Shown here: in pieces, positions 35,049 to 44,810 of the stretch | Layout of the letters: the number at the start of each line of letters is the position of its first letter | How positions within the stretch are numbered: position 1 is the first letter of the stretch | NCBI RefSeq assembly: GCF_006489205.2 | Contig: NZ_VFYR02000002.1 | Coordinates: 1 to 64,000, forward strand | DNA length: 64,000 nt | Reading direction: 5' to 3' | Origin: Brevibacterium sp. XM4083 | GTDB lineage: Bacteria; Actinomycetota; Actinomycetes; Actinomycetales; Brevibacteriaceae | Position numbers and translations under genes: made by a program | Notes under the pieces: model-generated | Told to the model about the DNA's origin: nothing | The model's input: the letters and a program-made list of their open reading frames with translations, nothing else | Databases searched by the model: none

Positions 35049-36593
35049 ATGATCAAGTTCATTCTCAGGCGACTGCTGTCGACAGTGCTCGTTCTGCTCG
35101 TCGTCACCTTCGTCCTCTACCTTCTGCTCAACGTCGCCCTCGACTTCTTCTGGGACCTGCGTTCGAGCACGTCCCCGAACATCGAAGCGCTCTACGAGTC
35201 GCGCATTCGCCTCCTCGATCTCGAGACGCCCGCGATCGTCCGCTACTTCAAGTGGCTCGCCGGCGCGAGCGGCTGCCTCGTCGGCCAGTGTGACCTCGGA
35301 ATCGCCTGGAAGAGCGGTCAGGAAGTCACCTACCTGCTCCAGGGTGCGATCGTCAATACGATCAAGCTCATCACAGCCTCGACGATCGTCGCGATCATCC
35401 TCGGCATCGCCGTCGGCATGGTCTCCGCGATCCGCCAGTACTCGGGCTTCGACTACTTCATCACCTTCGTCTCGTTTCTCCTCTACTCGCTGCCCGTCTT
35501 CTGGGTCGCGGTGCTCCTCAAGCAGTACGGAGCCATCGAGATCAACAACTTCATCAACGATCCGACCTTGACCAGCTGGTGGCCGATCATCATCGCGTGC
35601 ATCGCGATGGGTCTCTTCTGGATGGGCGCCCTCGGCGGTGGCAAGAAGCGACGGATCATCACGTTCCTCGCCGCGACGCTCGTCACCTTCGGGACGATCT
35701 ACTACATCCTGGCGAGCGGCTGGCTCCAGCAGCCGACGATCGGCGTCGTCGGAGTCGTCCTCATCGGCGTCGGCGCCGCGATCGTCATGACCTTCCTCTC
35801 GACCGGCCTGAAGAACAAGCGCGTGCTCTACGCCTCGCTGACGATCGCCGTCATCGGAGCGCTCCTCTACATGCCGCTCCAGTACCTCTTCTACTACCAG
35901 GAGATGAACTGGCTGTGGATGCTCGGCCTGTTCATCGTCACGATCGGCGTGGCGATCGGCGTCGGCCTCGCGTTCCGTGGACCCGATCCGTGGGACACCG
36001 CGCGCACGACCGTCTTCACTGCGGTCATCATCGCGGTGACGATCTTCGCCGACCGTGTGCTGCAGGGGTGGTCGGAGTACTCGAGCAGTCCCGCAATCAA
36101 CAATCGCCCGATCGCGACGATCGGTGCCTCGGCACCGAACGTCAATGGCGATTTCTGGATCACGAACCTCGACACGTTCACCCACCTCCTGCTGCCGTCG
36201 ATCGCCCTCGTCCTCATCTCCTTCGCGTCGTACACGCGGTACACCCGCGGATCGATGCTCGAGGTCATGGGTCAGGACTACATCCGCACGGCGCGAGCCA
36301 AGGGCCTCAATGAGCGCACGGTGATCATGCGGCATGCGCTGCGCAATGCGCTGCTTCCGTTGGCGTCGATCATCCCCGTCGACATCATCACAATGATCGG
36401 CGGTGCGGTGATCACAGAGACGATCTTCGGCTGGAACGGCATGGGCAAGCTCTTCATCGACTCGATGCGACAGTCCGAGCTCGATCCGATCATGGCCTAC
36501 ATCCTCATCACGGGCATCCTCGCCATCATCGCCAACCTGGTCGCGGACTTCCTCTACGCCGTCCTCGACCCGAGAATCCGAGTGAACGCATGA
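35049..36593 (+). CDS. Peptide ABC transporter permease, DppB/OppB type, enlarged
   Basis: 514 aa, about 180 longer than ordinary DppB. N-terminal signature MIKFILRRLLSTVLVLLVVTFVLYLLL, then BPD_transp_1 membrane segments, with the EAA-like coupling sequence RTARAKGLNERTVIMRHALRNALLPLASIIP near 415-445 and the final GGAVITETIFGWNGMGKLFIDS. Between about 170 and 340 is an insert with roughly five or six additional hydrophobic segments (WWPIIIACIAMGLFWMGAL to FTAVIIAVTIFADRVL). Ends overlapping the next gene by 4 nt. Confidence 0.92.
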   Translation: MIKFILRRLLSTVLVLLVVTFVLYLLLNVALDFFWDLRSSTSPNIEALYESRIRLLDLETPAIVRYFKWLAGASGCLVGQCDLGIAWKSGQEVTYLLQGAIVNTIKLITASTIVAIILGIAVGMVSAIRQYSGFDYFITFVSFLLYSLPVFWVAVLLKQYGAIEINNFINDPTLTSWWPIIIACIAMGLFWMGALGGGKKRRIITFLAATLVTFGTIYYILASGWLQQPTIGVVGVVLIGVGAAIVMTFLSTGLKNKRVLYASLTIAVIGALLYMPLQYLFYYQEMNWLWMLGLFIVTIGVAIGVGLAFRGPDPWDTARTTVFTAVIIAVTIFADRVLQGWSEYSSSPAINNRPIATIGASAPNVNGDFWITNLDTFTHLLLPSIALVLISFASYTRYTRGSMLEVMGQDYIRTARAKGLNERTVIMRHALRNALLPLASIIPVDIITMIGGAVITETIFGWNGMGKLFIDSMRQSELDPIMAYILITGILAIIANLVADFLYAVLDPRIRVNA

Positions 36594-37624
36594 GCATCGA
36601 CAACAAGAACCAAGACACGGAGACGGGCCTCGACCCCGTCGGCGAGAACGCGATCGAAACGAAGGAGACAGAAGGTCTTTCCCAAGGAAAGATCGTCTTC
36701 CGCAAGTTCATCCGCCACAAGGGCGCGATGGCAGGGCTCATCGTCCTCATCCTCGTGACGATCTTCGCCTACACGGCCCAGGGCATCGGTCCGATCCCCG
36801 GTTGGTGGATCTTCAACCACACGGCATCAGGCCCGGTGGTCAACCCCGGCGGCGCACCGACGTGGACGCTGTCGAACTTCTTCTCACCCGGCGAGCATCC
36901 GTTCGGTCAGGACGAGATCGGCCGCGACAACTTCGCCCGCGTGATGAAGGGCACCCAGATCTCGATCATGGTCATGGTCATCATCGGTGTGGTGGCTCTG
37001 ATCATCGGCACGATCGTCGGGGCGCTGGCCGGCTACTACCGCGGCTGGGTCGATTCGGTGCTCATGCGCATCACCGACGGCTTCATCATCCTGCCCGTCA
37101 TCGTCGTCGGCGCGATCCTCGGCAAGCTCGTCTCGGGCACCGGCGGTGCGATGCTCGGGCTCGTCCTCGGTGCGATCCTCTGGACCGGGCTCGCTCGACT
37201 CGTCCGCGGTGACTTCCTCTCGCTGCGCGAACGCGAATTCGTCGACTCGGCGCGAGTGGCAGGAGCGAGCGACTTCCGGATCATGTTCAAGCACATGCTC
37301 CCGAACGCGATGGGTGTCATCATCGTCAACACGACGCTGCTGATGAGCCAGGCGATCGTCCTCGAGGCCTCGCTGAGCTTCCTCGGCTTCGGCATCGCAC
37401 CGCCTGACATCTCGCTCGGTCAGCTCATCAGCGAGTACCAGACCTCGTTCGCCACGCGTCCGTGGCTGTTCTGGTGGCCCGGCTTCTTCATCATCATCAT
37501 CGCGCTCTGCGTGAACTTCATCGGCGACGGTCTGCGCGACGCGTTCGACCCGCGGATGAAGACGATCCCGAGCTGGCGGAAGATGAAGAAGGCCGAGCGC
37601 ATGGCGAAGAAGGGGGACAAGTGA
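36590..37624 (+). CDS. Peptide ABC transporter permease, DppC/OppC type
   Basis: 344 aa. N-terminal cytoplasmic tail (1-40), a first helix (GLIVLILVTIFAYTAQ), then the periplasmic region with HPFGQDEIGRDNFARVMKG typical of OppC/DppC, and BPD_transp_1 with the EAA loop FVDSARVAGASDFRIMFKHMLPNAMG. Pairs with the preceding permease to form the channel. Stop and next start overlap by one base (TGATG). Confidence 0.95.
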   Translation: MSIDNKNQDTETGLDPVGENAIETKETEGLSQGKIVFRKFIRHKGAMAGLIVLILVTIFAYTAQGIGPIPGWWIFNHTASGPVVNPGGAPTWTLSNFFSPGEHPFGQDEIGRDNFARVMKGTQISIMVMVIIGVVALIIGTIVGALAGYYRGWVDSVLMRITDGFIILPVIVVGAILGKLVSGTGGAMLGLVLGAILWTGLARLVRGDFLSLREREFVDSARVAGASDFRIMFKHMLPNAMGVIIVNTTLLMSQAIVLEASLSFLGFGIAPPDISLGQLISEYQTSFATRPWLFWWPGFFIIIIALCVNFIGDGLRDAFDPRMKTIPSWRKMKKAERMAKKGDK

Positions 37625-39516
37625 TGACCGCACAGACCACAGCGGAGGCGACCGCCTCGGCGAAGTCACCGATCCTCGACGTCACGGACCTGGGAGTGAA
37701 CTTCTGGGTCAGCGACGAATGGTGGATGGCGGCCGAAGGCCTGACCTACACGGTCAACGCGGGCGAAGTGCTCGCGATCGTCGGTGAGTCAGGGTCGGGC
37801 AAGTCGCAGTCGAGCATGTCCCTGCTCGGTCTGCTGCCGTCCAACGGTCGGGCCACGGGCTCGGCGAAGCTCGGCGACACGGAGCTCATCGGACTGCCCC
37901 AGGAGCGCATGCAGCACATCCGCGGCAACGACATCTCGGTGATCTTCCAGGAGCCGATGACCGCGCTCAACCCGGTCTACACGGCAGGCTTCCAGATCGT
38001 CGAGACGCTGCGCGTGCACATGAACATGGGTCCGAAGGAGGCGAAGGAGCGCGCTCTCGAGCTCATGCGCCTCGTCGAGATCCCCGATCCCGAGGAGCGG
38101 TTCCACTCGTTCCCACACCAGCTCTCGGGCGGTCAGCGGCAGCGCATCATGATCGCGCAGGCGCTGGCGTGCCAGCCGAAGCTGCTCATCGCCGATGAGC
38201 CGACGACAGCGCTCGACGTCACGGTGCAGGCCGAGATCCTCAAGCTCATGCGCGAGCTCAAGTCGAAGCTCGACGCCGGCATCATCCTCATCACGCACGA
38301 CATGGGCGTGGTGGCGGACATGGCCGACCGCATCATCGTTATGCGGGCGGGCAAGGTCGTCGAGTCGGGCACCGCCGATGAGATCTTCTACAACCCGCAG
38401 CATCCGTACACGAAGCAGCTCCTCGAGGCGGTGCCCCACCTCGGCACCGAGATCGAGGGAGAGGCCTTCGGCGCGGATCTGGGGGACGTCGAGGTCGCGC
38501 TCCACGATCTCGAGGAGGCCGAAGCGGACGAGTCCGCAGGCGACGACCTCGCGGCGGGATCGCTGGCCGATGATGACGCCGAAGCCACGCCCGCCTCGAC
38601 CGGTGAGGCCGACCACCCGCAGATCGAGATGGACTCGACGGAGACGTACTATCATCCGGGGTCGCAGGCGGACTTCTCGAAGCCCTCTGCCCTCCAGCTG
38701 CGCGACGTCGCCATCGAGTACCCGGCGCTCGGGCGGAAGAAGGCCTTCCGGGCCGCCCACCACATCAATCTCTCGATCGCTCCCGGAGAGGTTGTCGGCC
38801 TCGTCGGCGAGTCCGGGTCGGGCAAGACGACGATCGGCCGTGCCGCCCTCGGACTCCTGCCCACGGTCGAGGGCGACATGCTCGTGGGTGGAAAGAGCAT
38901 CAAGGGTCTGTCGAACAAGCAGCTGCGGCCACTGCGCAAAGAGGTCGGGATCGTGTTCCAGGATCCCGGCTCCTCGCTCAACCCGCGTCTGCCCGTCGGC
39001 GAGTCGATCGGCGAGCCGCTCTACCTCCACGAGGGGATGAAGGGGCCGGCGCTCAACAAGAAGGTCGAAGAGCTCCTCCACGCCGTGGAGCTGCCGACGA
39101 CGATGCGCAACCGCTACCCGCACGAGCTCTCGGGCGGTCAGCGTCAGCGCATCGGCATCGCCAGGGCGCTGAGCCTGCGGCCCAAGCTGCTCATCGCCGA
39201 TGAGCCGACCTCGGCCCTCGACGTCTCGGTGCAGGCGAAGGTCCTCGACCTCTTCGAGAGCCTGCAGGCGCTCTACGGGTTCGCGTGCCTGTTCATCAGC
39301 CACGACCTCGCCGTCGTCGAACGCATCGCCTCGCGCATCGCGGTGATGCGCCACGGCTACCTCGTCGAGATCGGACAGAGCTCACAGGTCGTCGCCAACC
39401 CCGTCCACCCGTACACGCAGCGTCTGCTCTCCGCAGTTCCGGTTCCGGATCCCAAGGAGCAGCGCAAGCGCCGCGAGGCCAGGGACGCGGTGCTCGAAGC
39501 GACGATGGACGCGTAA
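37624..39516 (+). CDS. Peptide ABC transporter dual ATPase (DppD-DppF fusion)
   Basis: 630 aa with two complete ABC ATPase domains. First: Walker A GESGSGKSQS, signature LSGGQRQRIMIAQAL, Walker B LLIADEPTTALDVT. Second: Walker A GESGSGKTTIG, signature LSGGQRQRIGIARAL, LLIADEPTSALDVS. Oligopeptide C-terminal extensions (NPQHPYTKQLL and NPVHPYTQRLL) follow each. An acidic linker (about 285-340) joins them. The start at ATG 37624 overlaps the previous stop; an open frame upstream to 37462 is within the permease gene. Confidence 0.96.
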   Translation: MTAQTTAEATASAKSPILDVTDLGVNFWVSDEWWMAAEGLTYTVNAGEVLAIVGESGSGKSQSSMSLLGLLPSNGRATGSAKLGDTELIGLPQERMQHIRGNDISVIFQEPMTALNPVYTAGFQIVETLRVHMNMGPKEAKERALELMRLVEIPDPEERFHSFPHQLSGGQRQRIMIAQALACQPKLLIADEPTTALDVTVQAEILKLMRELKSKLDAGIILITHDMGVVADMADRIIVMRAGKVVESGTADEIFYNPQHPYTKQLLEAVPHLGTEIEGEAFGADLGDVEVALHDLEEAEADESAGDDLAAGSLADDDAEATPASTGEADHPQIEMDSTETYYHPGSQADFSKPSALQLRDVAIEYPALGRKKAFRAAHHINLSIAPGEVVGLVGESGSGKTTIGRAALGLLPTVEGDMLVGGKSIKGLSNKQLRPLRKEVGIVFQDPGSSLNPRLPVGESIGEPLYLHEGMKGPALNKKVEELLHAVELPTTMRNRYPHELSGGQRQRIGIARALSLRPKLLIADEPTSALDVSVQAKVLDLFESLQALYGFACLFISHDLAVVERIASRIAVMRHGYLVEIGQSSQVVANPVHPYTQRLLSAVPVPDPKEQRKRREARDAVLEATMDA

Positions 39517-39538
39517 GGGCGACCACCTCGGTGCCGGT

Positions 39539-39589
39539 GAGGCGGATCCGACGTGATGTCGAACTTCGATGTCGCTGAGGATCCGCCTC
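39539..39589 (+). terminator. Long hairpin after the peptide-transporter operon
   Basis: GAGGCGGATCC (39539-39549) pairs with GGATCCGCCTC (39579-39589), 11 bp; the loop holds an inner TCGAA-C-TTCGA stem. It starts 23 nt after the operon's last stop. No U-run. Confidence 0.55.
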
Positions 39590-39678
39590 GCTGTCGTCTG
39601 CGGCGATGTCGGCAGGTGCCGGCACCCGCCTTGCCCGCTGCTGTCACCGACCTGTGAATGGGGAAGGGCGGTGGTGCG

Positions 39679-39684
39679 TATAAT
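39679..39684 (+). promoter_or_regulatory. -10 element of typA
   Basis: A consensus TATAAT 52 nt before the typA start. The -35 position is weak. The best match to a housekeeping -10 in the window. Confidence 0.6.
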
Positions 39685-39735
39685 TGAGTGTCGGGTCCGT
39701 ACCGGACCGTTCTCCCTACCGTCAAAAGGCTATTG

Positions 39736-41646
39736 ATGACTGAAGCTCCCATGCGCCGGGAAAACCGCCGCAACGTGGCAATCGTTGCCCACGTCGACCA
39801 CGGCAAGACCACTCTGGTCGACGCCATGCTCCGGCAGACCGGTGTGTTCAACGAGCACGGTGACTTCGCCGAACGCGTGATGGACTCCGGCGACCTCGAG
39901 CGGGAGAAGGGGATCACGATCCTCGCGAAGAACACCTCGGTGCTCTACAACGGCCCCTCGGCCGGCGACGAGCCGATCGTCATCAACGTCATCGACACCC
40001 CGGGCCACGCCGACTTCGGCGGTGAGGTCGAACGCGGCCTGTCGATGGTCGACGGCGTCGTCCTCCTCGTCGACGCCTCCGAAGGACCGCTGCCGCAGAC
40101 GCGCTTCGTCCTCCGCAAGGCACTGGCCGCGAAGCTGCCGGTCATCCTCGTCATCAACAAGACCGACCGCGCCGATGCCCGCATCGACGGCGTCGTCGAG
40201 GACTCCCAGGATCTTCTCCTCGGACTCGCCTCCGACCTCGCCGACGAGGTCCCCGACCTCGACGTCGACTCCGTCCTCGACGTGCCCGTCGTCTTCGCCG
40301 CCGCGAAGGTCGGCGCCGCCTCGCTCGACCAGCCCGCCGACGGTGAGGCCCCGGACAACCCGGACCTCGAGCCGCTGTTCAAGACGATCATCGAGACGAT
40401 CCCGGCCCCGGAGATCAACGCCGACGGCATCCTCCAGGCGCACGTGACGAACCTCGACGCCTCGCCGTTCCTCGGCCGTCTCGCCCTCCTGCGCATCTTC
40501 GGCGGCACGCTGAAGAAGGGCCAGCAGGTCGCCTGGGCCCGCGGCGACGCGATCAGCTCGGTGAAGATCACCGAACTCCTCGAGACCCAGGGTCTCGACC
40601 GGGTGCCCGCCACCGAGGCCTCCGCCGGTGACATCGTTGCCGTCGCCGGCATCCCCGACATCATGATCGGCGACACGCTCACCGACATCGACAACCCGAA
40701 GCCGATGCCGGCGATCGTCATCGACGATCCCGCGATCTCGATGACCATCGGCATCAACACCTCGCCGCTGGCCGGTCGCGAGAAGGGCACGAAGGTCACC
40801 GCCCGCATGGTCAAGGACCGCCTCGACGCCGAGCTCGTCGGCAACGTCAGCCTCAAGGTGCTGCCCACCGAGCGTCCCGACGCGTGGGAGGTTCAGGGCC
40901 GCGGCGAGCTCGCGCTGGCCATCCTCGTCGAGCAGATGCGCCGCGAGGGCTTCGAACTCACCGTCGGCAAGCCGCAGGTCGTGACGAAGACCGTCGACGG
41001 CAAGATCCACGAACCCTTCGAGGACCTCACGATCGACGTTCCGGAGGACTACCTCGGCGCCGTCACCCAGCTCATGGCCAGCCGCAAGGGCGTCATGTCG
41101 ACGATGACGAACCACGGCACCGGCTGGGTGCGCATGGAGTTCACCGTCCCCGCGCGCGGTCTCATCGGCTTCCGCACGCGGTTCCTCACCGAGACCCGCG
41201 GCACCGGCATCGCGAACTCGATCTCCGCCGGATACGGTCCGTGGGCCGGGCACATCGAGTTCCGCACGAACGGCTCGCTCGTGGCCGACCGTGCCGGGGC
41301 CGTCACCCCGTACGCGATGATCAACCTCCAGGAGCGCGGCTCGTTCTTCGTCCAGCCGACCTCCGAGGTCTACGAGGGCCAGATCGTCGGCGAGAACTCG
41401 CGCGCCGACGACATGGACGTCAACATCACGAAGGAGAAGAAGCTGACGAACATGCGCTCGGCTTCGGCGGACTCCTTCGAGAACCTCGTCCCGCCGCGCA
41501 AGCTCACCCTCGAGGAGAGCCTCGAATTCGCCCGCGAGGACGAATGCGTCGAGGTCACCCCGAGCGCCGTGCGCATCCGCAAGGTCGAACTCGACCAGAA
41601 GGAACGCGCGAAGAACTACGCGAAGCTGCGCCGCCAGAACGCATGA
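39736..41646 (+). CDS. typA: Translational GTPase TypA/BipA
   Basis: 636 aa from ATG 39736. Ribosome-associated EF-G-like GTPase needed under stress. G1 AHVDHGKTTLVDAML, switch/G2 region with DLEREKGITILAKNT, G3 DTPGHADFGGEVER, G4 VINKTDR. The C-terminal part (LIGFRTRFLTETRGTGIANS, ENSRADDMDVNITKEKKLTNMR) is specific to TypA. Its stop overlaps the mshB-like start (ATGA). Confidence 0.97.
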   Translation: MTEAPMRRENRRNVAIVAHVDHGKTTLVDAMLRQTGVFNEHGDFAERVMDSGDLEREKGITILAKNTSVLYNGPSAGDEPIVINVIDTPGHADFGGEVERGLSMVDGVVLLVDASEGPLPQTRFVLRKALAAKLPVILVINKTDRADARIDGVVEDSQDLLLGLASDLADEVPDLDVDSVLDVPVVFAAAKVGAASLDQPADGEAPDNPDLEPLFKTIIETIPAPEINADGILQAHVTNLDASPFLGRLALLRIFGGTLKKGQQVAWARGDAISSVKITELLETQGLDRVPATEASAGDIVAVAGIPDIMIGDTLTDIDNPKPMPAIVIDDPAISMTIGINTSPLAGREKGTKVTARMVKDRLDAELVGNVSLKVLPTERPDAWEVQGRGELALAILVEQMRREGFELTVGKPQVVTKTVDGKIHEPFEDLTIDVPEDYLGAVTQLMASRKGVMSTMTNHGTGWVRMEFTVPARGLIGFRTRFLTETRGTGIANSISAGYGPWAGHIEFRTNGSLVADRAGAVTPYAMINLQERGSFFVQPTSEVYEGQIVGENSRADDMDVNITKEKKLTNMRSASADSFENLVPPRKLTLEESLEFAREDECVEVTPSAVRIRKVELDQKERAKNYAKLRRQNA

Positions 41647-42995
41647 GTGTCACCCCGCGCATCCTCTTCGTGCACGCTCATCCCGATGATGAGACGATCG
41701 CGACAGGGGGCACGATCGCCGAACTGGTCGCCGAGGGCGACCAGGTGACAGTGCTGACCGCCACCCGCGGAGAGGGCGGAGAGGTCATCCCGCCCGAACT
41801 CCGCAGTCTCGAAGGCGATCGGGCCGGCCTCGCCGAGGTGCGGGAGACGGAGATCGCGGCGGCGATGCGCGCGCTCGGCGTCACCGACCACCGGTTCCTC
41901 GGCACTCGCCGAGGCGGTGCGGCGACCCGGCCCGAGCGCCGCTTCGAGGATTCGGGGATGGCCTGGGGGAGCGACGGCCACGCCGTTCCCGCCCCGACGA
42001 TGCCCGCGGGGGCGCTCTGCGCGGCACCGGTCGCTGACGTCGCCGGCTACATCGCGGCCGTCATCGACGAGGTCCGCCCGCACGCCGTCATCACGTATGC
42101 GGCCAACGGCGGCTACGGCCACCCGGACCACGTCCGCGTCCACGATGCGACCGTGGCCGCCGTCGAGGCGGCGACGTGGACGACGGGTCGCCTCCTCTTC
42201 GTCGAGGTGCCCTCCGAGGTGGCTCGCGCGTCCTTCGATCCTGCTCAGCCCGGATTCGCCGAGTCCGGGTTCGCGCCTGCGCAGGCGATTCCGACGAAGG
42301 CTCCGAGCGGGCCGATCGCCGTGGCCCAGGACGTCACACGCTCTCGGCCGGCGCAGCGGGCGGCGCTGTCGGCCCATCGCACGCAGGTCAGCGTCGACGG
42401 CGACTTCTATGCGCTGTCCAACGGCGTGGGCACGAAGCTTGCCGACCACGAGTACTACTCGATCGGTGCGGGCACGCCGATCCCCGCCGAGACGGTGCAG
42501 GCGGGACCCGCTGCGCACGTGCTCGCCGGGCTCGACCTCGAAGCCATCGAGGACGAGAACGCCCTCGCCGGTCGCCGGCGCCGTCGGGAACCGAAGAAGC
42601 CCGGTGTCCTCGCGTTCATCCACGCGGTGCTGCTCGGGCTGCTCATCGGCTTCCTCGGCGGACTCCAGCACCTCAATGTCTCGGTCGTCCGCCTCGGCGA
42701 GCAACCGGTCATCCTTCCCTGGGGACTGGCCCTGGCACTGCTCATGGCGGTCGCCGGACTCTGGCACCTCAAGACGATGTACCGCAGCACCGGGCCGATG
42801 CTCGTCGCTGCGATCGTCATCGCTCTCCTCTCGTATATCCTCGGTCAGCCGCAGTGGCTGCCGGGTGCCGACACCATCGTCACGGGCACCCTGCGGTCAG
42901 TTGTCTGGCTGCTCGGCCCCATGATCGTCGCCGCGGTCTTCGCCTTCACCCCTGTGATGGGGCGGGAGAAGCACCGCGCGGGACGCCCACGCTGA
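41643..42995 (+). CDS. mshB: MshB-like PIG-L deacetylase fused to a membrane domain
   Basis: 450 aa. Residues 1-300 are a PIG-L zinc deacetylase: FVHAHPDDETIATGGT (zinc ligands His, Asp) and GGYGHPDHVRVHDAT, as in MshB, which deacetylates GlcNAc-inositol in mycothiol synthesis. Residues about 320-445 are a separate module with four hydrophobic helices (FIHAVLLGLLIGFLGGL, PWGLALALLMAVAGLW, MLVAAIVIALLSYILG, VVWLLGPMIVAAVFAF). MshB is usually about 300 aa and soluble, so this is a fusion. The PIG-L assignment is firm; mycothiol role rests on family and position after typA. Confidence 0.85.
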   Translation: MSVTPRILFVHAHPDDETIATGGTIAELVAEGDQVTVLTATRGEGGEVIPPELRSLEGDRAGLAEVRETEIAAAMRALGVTDHRFLGTRRGGAATRPERRFEDSGMAWGSDGHAVPAPTMPAGALCAAPVADVAGYIAAVIDEVRPHAVITYAANGGYGHPDHVRVHDATVAAVEAATWTTGRLLFVEVPSEVARASFDPAQPGFAESGFAPAQAIPTKAPSGPIAVAQDVTRSRPAQRAALSAHRTQVSVDGDFYALSNGVGTKLADHEYYSIGAGTPIPAETVQAGPAAHVLAGLDLEAIEDENALAGRRRRREPKKPGVLAFIHAVLLGLLIGFLGGLQHLNVSVVRLGEQPVILPWGLALALLMAVAGLWHLKTMYRSTGPMLVAAIVIALLSYILGQPQWLPGADTIVTGTLRSVVWLLGPMIVAAVFAFTPVMGREKHRAGRPR

Positions 42996-43008
42996 AGTTG
43001 GAAGACTG

Positions 43009-44754
43009 ATGTCCACTCCCACCCTCTCCGGCGGCACCCCCGAATCCGGTGCCGAAACCCAGAAGCGACGCAGCCGCCGCCCTTGGCTCATCGCCCTGTT
43101 CGTCGTGCTCGGCCTCGCCGTGGTCTACCTCCTCCTCGGGCTCTTCAGCGGCCGCATCGTCGCTCCCGGCACCACCGTGGCCGGGGTCGACATCGGCGGC
43201 AAGAGCGCGAGTGATGCGAGCGCTGCCCTCGAGGACGCCCTCGCCGACCCGGTCAAGCAGGACATCGAGCTCACCGCGGGCGAGTCGACGGCGACGCTCA
43301 ACCCTGCGGACGCGGGGCTGAGCGTCGATGTCGACGCCACGGTCGCCAGGGTCACCGGGTTCACGCTCGATCCCACGATCCTCTGGGACCGGCTCTTCGG
43401 GGACAACACCGTGGCACCGGTCATCGCCGTCGACGACGCGGCCTTCGACCCGGCCGGCAAGGATGCCGCCCAGGCACTCAAGGTCGACCCGGCCAATGCT
43501 GAGCTCACCTATGACAAGACGACCCCGACGGTCAAGGACGGTGTCGTCGGACAGACCGTCGAACCCGAGGCGATCCGCACGGCGATCACCTCGGAATGGC
43601 TGCAGAAGGACGGGCCGCTGGCGGTCGAGGCGACGAACGAGGACCCCGACATCACGACAGCGGAGGCCGACGAGGTCGCCAAGGGATTCGCGACCGACGC
43701 CGTCGCCGGAGACGTCACGGTCAAGGCTGTGCCCGGCAAGGACGCCGACTCCGACGTCAAGGGCGGAGACCTGACGATCGCACCCGAGACGATCGCGGAC
43801 ACCCTGAGCTTCGTTCCGAAGGACTCCGCCCTCGTGCCTGAGTTCGACGCGAAGAAGCTGCAGAAGCAGACGCTCGATGAGAACACGGAGATCGGCCGCC
43901 CCGCGAAGGACGCGACGTACGAGATCGTCGACGGCAAGCCGAAGGTCGTCGCATCGGAGACCGGCATCGGCATCAAGGCCGACGACCTCTCGAAGGCCGT
44001 CACCGATGCCATCAACGGAGACAGCGCGGCCGCCGAGGTGACCCTGGCCTCCGTCGACCCCGAGTTCACGACCGAGGACGCGGAGAAGGCCGACGTCTCC
44101 CAGGTCGTCTCCGAGTTCAGCACTCCCTACGACTCCGACCCGAACCGCGACAACAACCTCCGCGTGGCCTCGAAGGAGGTCTCGGGCACCGTGCTCCAGC
44201 CCGGTGAGCAGTTCTCCCTCAACGACACCCTCGGTCAGCGGACCGCGGCCAACGGCTACAAGCCCGCCGGGGTGATCTCGGAAGGGCAGATGAAGGAGGA
44301 CTTCGGCGGGGGAGTCTCACAGGTGTCGACGACGCTGTTCAACGCCGCGTTCTTTGCCGGCTTCTCCCTCGACGAGCACCAGGCGCATTCGCGCTACATC
44401 TCGCGCTACCCCGAGGGCCGGGAGACGACGCTCGACTTCTCGTCGATCGACCTCAAGTTCACGAACACGTCGAAGACGCCCGTCGTTCTCGACATGTACC
44501 TGGCTGACGGGAAGGTGAACGCGAAGGTCTTCGGCGTCAAGACCCTCGACGTGTCCTCCGAGTCCTCCGGCCGCTACGCCTTCACCTCTCCGGCGACGAA
44601 GACGGAGTCGGGAGCCTCGTGCAAGCCGCAGTCTCCGCGCGAGGGCTGGTCGATCAAGATCACCCGCACGATGAAGGAGATCGCCACGGGCAAGACGACG
44701 AAGGACTCCTTCGTCACGACCTACCGCCCGGTCAACAAGGTCGAGTGCAAGTAG
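43009..44754 (+). CDS. VanW-family membrane-anchored protein
   Basis: 581 aa. Single N-terminal membrane helix (about 25-47), then two peptidoglycan-binding-like (PG_binding_4) units and a C-terminal VanW domain (about 405-520: FSLNDTLGQRTAANGYKPAGVI, FGGGVSQVSTTLFNAAFFAGFSLDEHQAHSRYISRYPEGRETTLDF). VanW proteins occur in and outside vancomycin-resistance operons and are assumed to act in the cell wall; mechanism unknown. No other van genes are present. ATG is 13 nt after the mshB-like stop. Confidence 0.9.
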   Translation: MSTPTLSGGTPESGAETQKRRSRRPWLIALFVVLGLAVVYLLLGLFSGRIVAPGTTVAGVDIGGKSASDASAALEDALADPVKQDIELTAGESTATLNPADAGLSVDVDATVARVTGFTLDPTILWDRLFGDNTVAPVIAVDDAAFDPAGKDAAQALKVDPANAELTYDKTTPTVKDGVVGQTVEPEAIRTAITSEWLQKDGPLAVEATNEDPDITTAEADEVAKGFATDAVAGDVTVKAVPGKDADSDVKGGDLTIAPETIADTLSFVPKDSALVPEFDAKKLQKQTLDENTEIGRPAKDATYEIVDGKPKVVASETGIGIKADDLSKAVTDAINGDSAAAEVTLASVDPEFTTEDAEKADVSQVVSEFSTPYDSDPNRDNNLRVASKEVSGTVLQPGEQFSLNDTLGQRTAANGYKPAGVISEGQMKEDFGGGVSQVSTTLFNAAFFAGFSLDEHQAHSRYISRYPEGRETTLDFSSIDLKFTNTSKTPVVLDMYLADGKVNAKVFGVKTLDVSSESSGRYAFTSPATKTESGASCKPQSPREGWSIKITRTMKEIATGKTTKDSFVTTYRPVNKVECK

Positions 44755-44779
44755 GCGGGTGACCCCGAGGCCGGCTCGA

Positions 44780-44810
44780 CCGGGCTCAGCTGCTTCGGTC
44801 CGGGCTCAGC
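44780..44810. repeat. 20-nt-spaced duplicate at the GNAT stop codon
   Basis: CCGGGCTCAGC occurs at 44780-44790 and 44800-44810. On the minus strand each contains TGA; the second is the GNAT stop (44806-44808), the first repeats it 20 nt downstream. Only two copies, so weaker than the other arrays. Confidence 0.45.

Noticed and set aside
43009..44754. Vancomycin-resistance gene
   Set aside because: VanW proteins are widespread outside van operons and no vanH/A/X or regulator genes are present.
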